This document shows positions 10,716 to 20,300 of a stretch of DNA of 64,000 nucleotides, one piece after another. The notes beneath the pieces were generated by a model. It worked only from the letters and a program-made list of their open reading frames with translations. It had not been told where the DNA came from and searched no databases. The position numbers and the translations under genes are program-made. The stretch comes from Smittia aterrima. Lineage: Eukaryota; Arthropoda; Insecta; Diptera; Chironomidae. The stretch spans positions 17,670,001 to 17,734,000 of the forward strand of contig CP093831.1 of NCBI GenBank assembly GCA_033063855.1, written 5' to 3'. Every line of letters begins with the position of its first letter. The stretch's first letter is position 1.

Positions 10716-11324
10716 TCAAGGAAAATACTGTCTACATTCTTTCATTTCTCTCGTCATTATGATCTTCATTTTATTTTCACCAAATGCTTTTAAGTACAAA
10801 TCTCTATTCGCAATGAAAGTTTCAGAATCTTCATTAAGCTTGGCGCAATCGAATAAATTGTCGCCATCTTTGTCTTTTTCAATCAAGAACTTTTTTTTTC
10901 TCTGTTGAATCTTTAATAAGAAGTCTCCAAAAAGAAACTTCTTTCTTGCACATTTGTGATTTCCACATTAACGGAGTCGTTCGAAACTGAGAACGACTTC
11001 TTTTTTTTCTAGTCCATGTCGCAATGCTGAGAGATCTTCTTCCACAAGAAACTTTAATATTGAGGAATCGATCATTGTGTAACGTTCATCATCAGACAAC
11101 TGATCATAAGACGGAAGTTCAGATCTGTTCTTAAAAATTAATGAAACGACGCTTTCTTCATTTACAGTTTTCTCAGTAAAATATTTCCGCAAATATCCTT
11201 TATCGATTCCATATTTGAATTGCTCTTTCTCAAGGTTCGTCATACGATCAATAAATGGCTCAAATATATTCATTCTCTTGTTAAAGTCATTTCTGTTCAC
11301 TAGATTTTCATAGAAAGTGTCAAT
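10716..11324 (-). CDS. Unrecognised protein or gene remnant
   Basis: Two protein-like open segments lie on the minus strand. The first runs from an apparent splice acceptor at 11324 to a TAA at 10968 (IDTFYENLVNR ... KEVVLSFERLR). The second, 10913-10716, has the charged run KDKDGDNLFDCAKL, which resembles a degenerate EF-hand loop, and stops 5 bp from the mariner end. I could not join them at a consensus splice site in frame, and no upstream start codon was found apart from an internal Met (MNIFEPF). There is a run of nine A/T bases at 10891-10899 where one missing base would matter. It may be a multi-exon gene with exons I missed, or a decayed one. No function assigned. Confidence 0.35.
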
Positions 11325-11425
11325 CTAGCTAACTTAGCTCTTAGCTGTCTGAGATTCTTCAAAGGAAATAAACTTTGTTTTAATTTTCAAACTTCAGTCA
11401 TTTCTTTTATTTTATCAAAAAGTTT

Positions 11426-11986
11426 TCAGAAAAGGTTTGAAGGAACATTGATTTTGAAGAGTAGAACGCTGATGACGAAGTAAAGGACGAACAAAACTCC
11501 ATGAAAAGCTTTAAGAACAGCCAAGATTAGCATAAACATGCAAGAATTAACGTTGAGGTTCGTTTTGATGATCGTGATCAAGTTACGCCACTGAATATCA
11601 TCTTCCACATTCGGAAAAGCCTTCTTTGTTGAATTTTGAACAGCGATGTTGAGCAAAAGAAGCAATTGAGTGATTCGTGTTGTCGTGAATTTGAGTGCAG
11701 CTCCAAACAACAAACAAAAAAGGTTGACGACAATCAGATAAACTTCTTTCGGTTCTCTTGGATTTGGCAAACTGATACCGCTACTTTCGGCGATATCGTC
11801 GTCAAGAATCATTGCCATTGACGAGTCTCCTGATCTCTTCATGATACTTTTGCGTTGGAGCTCAATGTTTGATTGCGATAAATTGTTATTTCCGTCGTTA
11901 CAATCAAATTTCGAATTGATTTGTTGAATTATTGTTAGGATCGAGTTGAAGTCCTCTTGGTAACCAGCTTTTGTACACTTTTCCAT
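11426..11986 (-). CDS. Small membrane protein, unrecognised
   Basis: Single open frame of 186 residues starting MEKCTKAGYQEDF at an ATG with a good A/T-rich leader. The N-terminal half is polar and acidic (DDDIAESS). The C-terminal half contains at least two long hydrophobic segments (YLIVVNLFCLLFGAAL and MLILAVLKAFHGVLFVLYFV), so a two- or three-pass membrane protein is likely. No family motif recognised. It lies head to tail with the gene remnant just downstream. Confidence 0.5.
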   Translation of the reverse strand: MEKCTKAGYQEDFNSILTIIQQINSKFDCNDGNNNLSQSNIELQRKSIMKRSGDSSMAMILDDDIAESSGISLPNPREPKEVYLIVVNLFCLLFGAALKFTTTRITQLLLLLNIAVQNSTKKAFPNVEDDIQWRNLITIIKTNLNVNSCMFMLILAVLKAFHGVLFVLYFVISVLLFKINVPSNLF

Positions 11987-12265
11987 TTTTTTTCTAGCAG
12001 CGAAAGATCCGAAATGAAATTGAATCTGAAAGAAATGGAGACTACTGAGATTTGAACTTTATAAAGTTCAAAATAGAGAAAAAAGATTTGAACAAAAGAA
12101 AGAGAGCGGGCCTTTCGAACAGAAAGCGTTAAGAGTTCATTCACAAGCGCTACGTGAAATTTCATGTTTTACCGAAAGAGAGAGACTAACGATTGTTTAC
12201 AAAATACTGTTAATTTTATTTTTAAAATCATCCCATGCCATTTATTTCAGCATTAAAGAAATGAA

Positions 12266-12831
12266 TTACTCTTCGACATCTTCAAATTCGTGTTTAATAG
12301 CCTTGAGCTTTTCTAGAAGTTGATAGTTCTTTCGTAGTCGCTGTTCGACATTAGCTGATTCAATCACAAGTTCAATTGCTTTCTCGTATTTGTCTCGAGC
12401 AGTTTTCAAACTCTGAGGAACGAGAATCCCAAACCACTTGATGGGCTCGACGTGGTCGGTTTCTTTGTTGACGTCGTGGGATTCTAATTCAAATTCAGAG
12501 ACTTCAAGATCTTTCACTTGTCTCTTTAATGTTTTGAGAGCGTTGAACTCACGGCCTCCTTCTGATTCAGCAGGAAGTTGTGAAGCTGAGACTGTCTGTG
12601 GTCCGTGAGAGTATCTTTAAAATAAAAGTTATCAGTTAGCTGATATCAGAATGATACAGCGATTTACAAAATGTTTGTTTACCTTGTTTTTGCCATCAGC
12701 AGTGAACCTTCATTTGTCAGCTTCTCGATGTTAATTTTCAACGTGACATCTTCCTCGACAAGCTCTAATGTCTGGATAATTAATTTATCCATCAATCCTT
12801 TCAGTTCATCGACGTCTTTAAATAATTCCAT
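12266..12831 (-). CDS. CCDC115: CCDC115/Vma22-like V-ATPase assembly factor
   Basis: Exons 12831-12683 and 12614-12266 give 165 residues (human CCDC115 has 180). The N-terminus is a short coiled coil (MELFKDVDELKGLMDKLIIQ) followed by the conserved LLMAKTRYSHGP, where the intron splits the Arg codon. The C-terminal hallmark is PIKWFGILVPQSLKTAR, equivalent to NWFGILVPHSLRQA in the human protein, followed by a second helix. The family acts with TMEM199/Vma12 in the endoplasmic reticulum to assemble the Vo sector of the vacuolar proton pump. An in-frame TAG lies just upstream, which fixes the start at the chosen Met. Confidence 0.85.
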
Positions 12832-12961
12832 TTTCGCAAGTCTTGTGATGATGTTCTAAAAAAATTTAGATCTCACATTCAATCCCTAACCGCCAGGTGT
12901 CACTTTTTTTTAGTTAACTTGCGGTGTTGGAGATTTTTGATTGAGAAATTGACTTAAAAAC

Positions 12962-15046
12962 ATGGCTTCAAGGGAAGTAGTGAAAGAACAAAACATTCGG
13001 CAGTATTACACCGAAGTCAACAAGTTTGGACAAGCTGGAGAATATGAGAAAGCCATCAAATCAGCGAATAAAAGTGAGAATTTAACCTTTGACAAGATTC
13101 CTAATGAAACTTTCTATTTCTTTTAGTTTTGAGCATTGCTGCTGGCGAAACTAAAGCTGCTCATTGCAAAGTCATTGCACTTATTCAGTTATCAAAATTC
13201 GACGAAGCTGTGAAGTTCATTGAGAAGAATAATTTCACTCAGTCTCTCTTGTTTGAAAAAGCTTATTGCGAATACCGATTGAACAAATCTGAAGTTGCAT
13301 TAAAGACGATTGAAGGAGCCAACTTGAATCCACTTCCAGCAAACTTGAAGGAGCTCAAGGCTCAAGTTTTGTATCGATTGGAGCAGTTTGATGATTGTTT
13401 TAATCTGTACAAAGACATCATCAAGAACTCGAGCGATGACTATGAAGAAGAGAGAACAACAAACTTGTCCGCTGTCGTGGCCAACTTATCCGTTGAAGGA
13501 AGTGACAAAAATCTTCCGGATCTTGGTGAAAACACTTACGAGCTTGTGTACAACAACGCTTGTGCATTATCTGGAACTGGAAAGTATTCAGAAGCTGAGA
13601 AGCGCTTGAAGCTAAGTGAAAAGATGTGTCGCGAGTTTCTTGAAGAAGATGAATCGATGTCTGAGGAAGATATTGAGAATGAATTAGCAATCATTCGTGT
13701 TCAGTTGGCTTATTGTCTTCAGATGCAAGGGAGGAGCAGAGAGGCATCTGTAATCTATGCTGAGACGTTGAAGAACAAACCAACTGACCCCGCTCTTATT
13801 GCTGTTGCTTCCAACAATTCTGTTGTTCTCAACAAGGATCAGAACGTTTTTGATTCTAAAAAGAAAATCAGGAGCGCATTGGTCGATGCTGTTGAGCACA
13901 AGTTAAACAATCGCCAGAAGAAAAGTATCGCAATCAATAACTGCATTTTGGCTCTTTTCACTCGTCAAGGCGACATTAATCAGCTGCTCACAAAGTTGGT
14001 CAACAAGTATCCAGATTTGGAGTATAACGCGAGTCTTATCCAAGCTTGTCAACTTACCAACGACAAGAAATACAAGGAAGCGAGTGATGTTCTTGAGAAA
14101 TATACATTGAAGTATCCTAAGCTTGCATTCGAAATCAAATTTGCTTTGGTTCAATTAAATTTGACTGCTGGCAACAAAGCGAAAGCAATTGAAGTCTTGC
14201 AATCACTTGACAGTGACAAGAAATTCAGTCCAGGTGTTGTCTCTGCATTGGTTTCACTCTATTTAGGATTGAACGACAAGTCAGCTGCTTCTGAAATTCT
14301 TAAAGTTGCCGTCGATTGGTATAAGAAGAATAAGACGAATGTTGGTGACTTAACTGATATGTGGCGTCAAGCTGCTGAATTCCATTTGAGAGGCGGCGAA
14401 GCTGAAACTGCAGCGAAGAGTTTGGAAGAACTTCTTCGCTCAAATCCAGCGGATACAAAGATTCTTGCGCAATTAGTTATTGCTTACTCGCAATACGATC
14501 CTGCCAAGGCGCAACAGGCATCGAAGAAACTTCCAACATTAGAAACGCTTACAACTCAAGCTGAAATTGACGAATTGGAAGCGACGAATTGGATGATGAT
14601 CGCTAAAGCGGTTAAGAAGAAGGCAGCGAAGTCCGATCAATCGCCAGGGACACCAGGAAGTGAAGGAGCGCTGAAGAAGATTAAGAAACGTAAACGCAAG
14701 AATAAGCTACCGAAGTACTTCGATGCTAATGGAAAACCTGATCCTGAGAGATGGTTGCCTAAGCAGGAACGTACTGGCTATCGTAAGAAGAAGGATCGTC
14801 GTGTCAAGGAAGTTATGAAGGGATCACAAGGAATGGCTTCCGGTCAAGCTGATATGTAGTAAGTGTCAAATATTTTAAACATTTTTTCAGCTTTTCTCAT
14901 TTATTTTCAATTTTAGTGACATGACGAAAGCTCAAAATTTGGGAACAAATGTCAAGTCTTCAAATTCCCGCGAAGAAGCAGCTCCTGGACCTCGCCAGCA
15001 GCAGCGCAAACACCAGCAAAAGGGAAAAAAGAAGGGAAAGCATTAA
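12962..15046 (+). CDS. Srp72: Signal recognition particle subunit SRP72
   Basis: Exons 12962-13073, 13127-14858 and 14917-15046 give 657 residues, close to the family length (about 650-670). The long middle part is built of TPR-like helical pairs (YNNACALSGTGKYSEAEKRL and similar). The C-terminal RNA-binding region has the strongly conserved PDPERWLPKQERTGYRKKKD. SRP72 binds 7SL RNA and SRP68 and supports translocation of nascent secretory proteins. A TAG seems to end the frame at 14857, but it is formed across a donor site (TA|GTAAGT). Splicing converts it to Tyr and adds the basic tail ending KGKKKGKH. A polyadenylation signal AATAAA follows the stop. Confidence 0.95.
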
Positions 15047-15173
15047 ATGCATTTTTTATCTACAAAGTTTTTGTATTTGAAATAAAACTCGAGACTTTAT
15101 AACTTGATTTCAAGGTCGAAGCGATAACGTCGTGAGAAAACACTTAAGTAGTTTTGTTCTACAAGTATTTTTT

Positions 15174-16094
15174 ATGGTGACACGCATTTTTTTAAAAATG
15201 GCGAGAGAAGAGCGCGAGGAAATTTTAATCGAATTGAGCGACGAAGAAATCGAGGAAAGTCGTGAATTTTACAAAAATCTCGATGGACTAGAATTCGTTC
15301 ACGTTCACCTTTATTTAAAGAATCAATTGCTTTGGAATCAGCAAATGAAGTTTATGAGTGAAGATGATTTATTGGAAATTAGTGATCGTTGCAAGATGAA
15401 GTTCTTTCGACCTCGAGACGGAAAAGCTGAATATAAAACGTTAATCGGAATTACTGGAGACGATGAGTACACGATTTTCATTGCGAGTCTCGATGATTCA
15501 TTGTTTGAGCTTCGCGAATCTTTGGAAAAAACAAAGGTCATTAAGTGGGAGCAACTGCCGATGTTTGTTGCTGTTCATCGTAACTTTCGCAAAATGATGT
15601 ACGAAATCTTTGAATTTAAAAATGTTCGGGTAAGGATCGATAATCATTGCTCAACACTTTGGATTGACAAGAAGAGAGGAGCGACCTTTGACTTTTCGAT
15701 TCCTGATGATATTGAAATGAGACAGCTCAGCATTACCGAATCACAGCAGATCAACGACGCTTGGCCTTACAAATATACAGGATCCGAAAAGTTCATTCGA
15801 TCGCTGATAGCTCTAAACAACGGTTACGGTATTTACAATAATCAAAAGCTCGTTTCATGGATTCTTCAAGTTGAGTGCTTTGGAATTGGTTTGCTTCAGA
15901 CTCTCGAAGAATATCAAGGCAAAGGATACGCAAGAATTCTAACAAGAGCAATGACGAAACGAATCAGCGAAGAACTTGACGAGGACGTCATTCTTTTCGC
16001 GTCATACAGTAAACCAAAAACTGTCGACTTATACATTCGTTACGGCTTCAAGCACGCCTCATATACACATTGGTTTTATTTGAGTAAAGCTTGA
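15174..16094 (+). CDS. GNAT-fold N-acyltransferase, glycine-N-acyltransferase-like (FR47 type)
   Basis: Intronless. Starts are possible at 15174 (306 residues) or 15198 (MAREEREEILIE, 298 residues); I favour the second because the first adds a hydrophobic stub. The C-terminal third shows the GNAT acetyl-CoA pyrophosphate-binding pattern Q-G-K-G-Y-A (residues in EEYQGKGYARILT) and the closing YIRYGFKHASYTHWFYL strand. The N-terminal part resembles the divergent first domain of insect GLYAT-like proteins. The expected reaction is transfer of an acyl group from acyl-CoA to an amine; the substrate is unknown. It starts about 130 bp downstream of SRP72 on the same strand. Confidence 0.75.
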   Translation: MVTRIFLKMAREEREEILIELSDEEIEESREFYKNLDGLEFVHVHLYLKNQLLWNQQMKFMSEDDLLEISDRCKMKFFRPRDGKAEYKTLIGITGDDEYTIFIASLDDSLFELRESLEKTKVIKWEQLPMFVAVHRNFRKMMYEIFEFKNVRVRIDNHCSTLWIDKKRGATFDFSIPDDIEMRQLSITESQQINDAWPYKYTGSEKFIRSLIALNNGYGIYNNQKLVSWILQVECFGIGLLQTLEEYQGKGYARILTRAMTKRISEELDEDVILFASYSKPKTVDLYIRYGFKHASYTHWFYLSKA

Positions 16095-16221
16095 GATCTA
16101 ATTCATTACCGATGAGTGTTAGCATTTCAATAAAGTTCTGCTTCTCATTATTGAAAGATTCTCAATTTGAAACCGGTTATGAGTTCAGTTTGTAATTGAA
16201 ATTTGAAGCGTTAACATCGCA

Positions 16222-16729
16222 ATGATGAAGTCTGTGATTTTCTTTTGTTTCTCGTTGACTTTAAATTTTGTATTTGCTGGTAATTGGTTTAAGGTGAAGT
16301 TACTCAGCTTTAAGCTTTCAATTTTTAGATTTATTCTTGTCGAATTTAAATTCGACTTGCTTGCGGTGTTTGTGCGAGGGTTTAACGAATTGTGATCTGA
16401 CTCGAGGATGTCGTGACGAATATTGTGGACCTTTTTATCTTTCAAGAGTTTATTGGGCTGATGCTGGACGAGTAACTTTCCCAGATGACTCTCCCGATCG
16501 TATTAACGCATACCCAGACTGCGCTAAAGATTATCCGTGCGCCACAAAGATCGTGACGAACTACATGATAAAATTTGCTAGAGACTGCAATGACGACGGA
16601 GTTGTTGACTGTTTGGATTACGCACACATTCATTTGCTAGGCGGAAACGGCTGCTCAGCAACGTCGCTTGACTCAGTTGATTATGGTCGAGATTTTTTGG
16701 CAAGATACAACAAATGTCGTCTTTATTAA
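16222..16729 (+). CDS. i-type (destabilase) lysozyme, secreted
   Basis: Exons 16222-16279 and 16329-16729 give 152 residues. The first 19 form a signal peptide (MKSVIFFCFSLTLNFVFA). The mature part carries the destabilase pattern: CLRCLCEG with the likely catalytic Glu, a following CRDEYCGPFYLSRVYWADAG, and the C-terminal CNDDGVVDCLDYAHIHLLGG with its paired cysteines. At least ten cysteines are consistent with the disulfide-rich fold. Invertebrate lysozymes cleave peptidoglycan and some have isopeptidase activity. Role in gut digestion or immunity is inference. The Asp in CRDEYCG could be the second catalytic residue, but the alignment here is uncertain. Confidence 0.88.
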
Positions 16730-17343
16730 AAGTTTTCTATTAAAGAAAATTTGAGAGCTTAACGACCAAAGCTTTCCATTTATAAGCCTCTTGTAGTTAA
16801 GACAAAATTTCTCGAGGACGAGTTACAAGTCAATAAACTCTGTATCACACTCAACATTATAGACAAAGTTTACTCTTTCCTTTGTCGATTTTTATTCATT
16901 TTCCATCTTCTTTATCCTACAATCCATTGATAGACACTTGTTATGTGATAACACAGACATAAATAGGCTTTCTTCTCTGAGATTGGCTCTAAGAACAAAA
17001 CGAAACAAAAAACTTTTCATCAATTCATTCAGCTCATTGAGATTAATTAAGTGATGCTGGTTCAAGATAAATATTTGGTGACTGAGAAGGAAGAGAATTA
17101 CACTCCCTTTCCACTCTCGACAATGTAAATGTGTAGAAAAATAATTGAATCTCGAGGTTTTTTCATCTCATCTTAATTAATTGGCGGTGCAAAATCAGCC
17201 TCCGTGGTTGGAGATGATTCGATTTATTTGATCGATGGAAAGAGAATCGGAAATGGATTTGCCTCGATGTCAGCATGACTTTTCAATGGGGTTGGTGGTC
17301 TATGGAAGATAAAAAAAATAATTTAATAGAACGGGAAAAGAAT
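16730..17343. other. Convergent 3' flank between lysozyme and guanylyl cyclase
   Basis: Non-coding. It must contain the 3' UTRs of both genes. Short open frames are present but have no family signal. No repeat or structured element noticed. Confidence 0.5.
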
Positions 17344-20300
17344 TTATTCTTGCCTTGGATCCTTCTCGGACGATCCAGAGAGCCAATAGGTTTTAACCTT
17401 TCCCTTTCCTTTCAATTCGACATCACCACGGAGTTCAACTCGGAAAGTACCGAATTTATCAAGAATTGTTTTCGTCGATTCGGAAACTTGAATTTTCAAT
17501 GGTTCTCCAGTTGATTCGAGACGAGAGGCAGTGTTGACGGTATCGCCGAAAAGACAGAATCTCGGCATTCTCTGACCAACAACACCAGCGCAAACCGAGC
17601 CAGAGTTGATGCCAATTCGAATCTGCAGTTGGTAGTCAGGTTTATGTTGGATGGTGAAGCTCTTGACCGCATCCAAGATAGCTAAAGCCATTAAACCAAT
17701 TTCCCGCGCGTGGTCATCGCCATTTCTTTCAGGCAAACCTGATACGCACATGTAAGCATCTCCAATCGTCTCGACTTTGTAAACGTCGTAAAATCCAATG
17801 ATTCTATCAAAGCAACTGTAAAGATCATTCAAGAAGTTTACGACTTGAAGTGGAGTAGACTGTGAACATATTTTCGTAAAGCCAACGATGTCAGAGAAAT
17901 AAATCGTCACGCATTCGAACTGTTCAGGCTGAACCATCTCGCCGCTCATTAAAGTAGCAGCAACAGGTCGTGGCAATACTTGATACAAGAGTTCTTCGGT
18001 TCGACGCTTTTCCATGCTCAGTTGCTCCGTCTTCTCTTCAACAAGACTCTCCAAATTGTTTGCGTATTGTTCCATTCGCCTCAATAAGTCGTCCATCAAG
18101 TTTTCGCAGAATCCTCTGTGAATACAAAAAAAATTTTTGTTATTAATTCGAAGAACGTAAGGAATTTTCAATTTACTTCATTATGCAGCCAACTGTTGTT
18201 CTGATATTTCCAAACGTGGGCCGTTCTTCTGGACTGTCGCACCAGCATTTTTCCATTAATTCAAGCAAATCTGGTGGGCAATCTCGTTCTCCAACGAACG
18301 GTCGGAAAGGCGGATTCTCATGGGCAGCGACCCGATCGAGAATTGCAGGAATCGTTGTATACTGACGCACAGACTCGTAAGGACCACCACGAACGACGAT
18401 TTCTTCCAACACAATCGCAAATGAATAAACGTCTCCTTTTTGAGTAGCCGGAGTGCCCGGGATGACAGTAAGAGGTAGAAGCTCAGGTGCAATCCATAAG
18501 AGTTCTAAACAAAAAGAAAATTTGAGATATTTCATCTCATACTTTAGTTTAACTCAACTGTTGTAGTAGTTATGGTCCTTAACAAACTCCGAAGGCATTG
18601 TCAGCGTTCGCAGGCCGTAATCAGAGATTTTAAGCACGAATCGTCCATCAATCAAACAATTTCCTGAGCGCAGCTTTCCGTGAACATTCACATCACTGCT
18701 ATGAAGATAAGCCATGCCCTTGACTAAGTCATGGATCAGCGACATACGGAAATTCCAATCCAGCTGAATCGCTTCATTTTCTAGCACTTCCTTCAACGTT
18801 TTCGGGCAATACTCAGTCAAGATCAAAACGTAAGGACGTGGTAAATCAATACAAGCTCCAACAAAGCGAACCGTATTTTCGTGGTTTACATCGCGGGTCT
18901 TCTTAATTTCCCACAAAAGCGTTGAATTGACTTCGACCTTGACAACGAAAAAAAATTTTTTGTTTTGTTTATATTTTTAGCATCACGTTCTGATTGTACA
19001 AGTATCGTAGGTCACCTTCTTCTTTGGTATTTTTTTAATAGCAACTCTCTCGCCTTTAAATATCCCGATTGTTGGTACAGCTTGCGATGGCGCAACACTT
19101 CCACAACTAATTATCGAACCACGACCGGAACTGACACCAAATTGTGTCAGAGAAAAGTTCTGTGGATAAAGTAAAATTAAAGGAATCGAGAGTTAAAGAG
19201 AAAAATGTTTCCGTGTACCTCGTAATTCAACTTTTGAAGACCAACTTTTGAACCGAAAAGTTTTCCAACTTCTATCAAAACTTCTTCGGGCTTCACGCGC
19301 CAAGCCATGTTGTTCACGCTGTTGAGTTGCAGTTGTCTTAATGTGAAGAAATTAGTTTTTCGTTATTTTCACTTCTATAAAGTTGAAATTAATCTTACTT
19401 GTAAAAGACATAAGATAGCGACGAGATGAAGGCTGTGAACAGCGCAAATGACAGAAGACTGTAGACGATTACGGTCTCTGTGTGTCCAGTTATGTGATTT
19501 GCATTTTTTAATTGGAGAGGGAATTTATCTTTTAGAACTAGGAACCTCAGAAGAACAAGCCAACAAACAAACGTATAAAACTCATAATCATATCATCGTC
19601 TTCGTCAAAGAAGAAGCTTCGACTAGATAAAAAAATATAAAGCTCAGATACTCAAGTAAGAGAGCAAAATGAAAAAAAAGTGCTTCAATACCGTTGCCCT
19701 GACAATCTGGATCATTTCCAATAAAGCCACACGTCGGGATATCCATAGGAGCTCCATCGTGAGATCCAGGCCAGTGAATGTCTGCAATCGTTTTCGTAAT
19801 TGTCATGACAAGAAGACGCAAAAGATAAAGTCAACTCACGTTTATTCGGAACAGACACCAAGCTCCTAAACAAAAAAATTAATTCAATTAAGTTTAACGT
19901 GTTTAGGGGAGTTCAACGAAATGAGTCTTCGAACCTGTTTGCCCCGTAATAGTGAGAAACGACTTCAAATCGTCCTGTGACTGGATCTAAGTCGAGCAAT
20001 GAATAGTCCGCATCTCTATCGCCGTTGTCGTCTATTCTAACACCACCAGTTATCCCTTTTAATGAAACATTTTGTTTAGGGATTTAGAATTGAGTTAAGG
20101 ATAAATTGGAATCTTTAAGCATTCTTGATTTATTGAATCTCTGAAGAAGAAAATCTTCTAGGGTACATGAACTTCTCGATATATTCAACAAGTCCTTGTG
20201 TTGTTGCATAATCGATTTATAAGACGATAAACAATCATTAGCCCATCCCTTGACTCCTTAAAATTCATTGCTTTCTCAACAAACAAACTTCCTTTGAATG

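Noticed and set aside
11935..12165. Frame of 76 residues upstream of the small membrane protein gene
   Set aside because: It overlaps the 5' end of the 11426-11986 gene in another frame and has no family signal; probably 5' leader.
13388..14154. Several frames of 70-90 codons on the opposite strand or other frames of SRP72
   Set aside because: Shadows of the SRP72 coding sequence without own motifs.
15132..15173. N-terminal extension of the GNAT protein
   Set aside because: It starts at GTG, not used for nuclear initiation here; ATGs at 15174 and 15198 are better.
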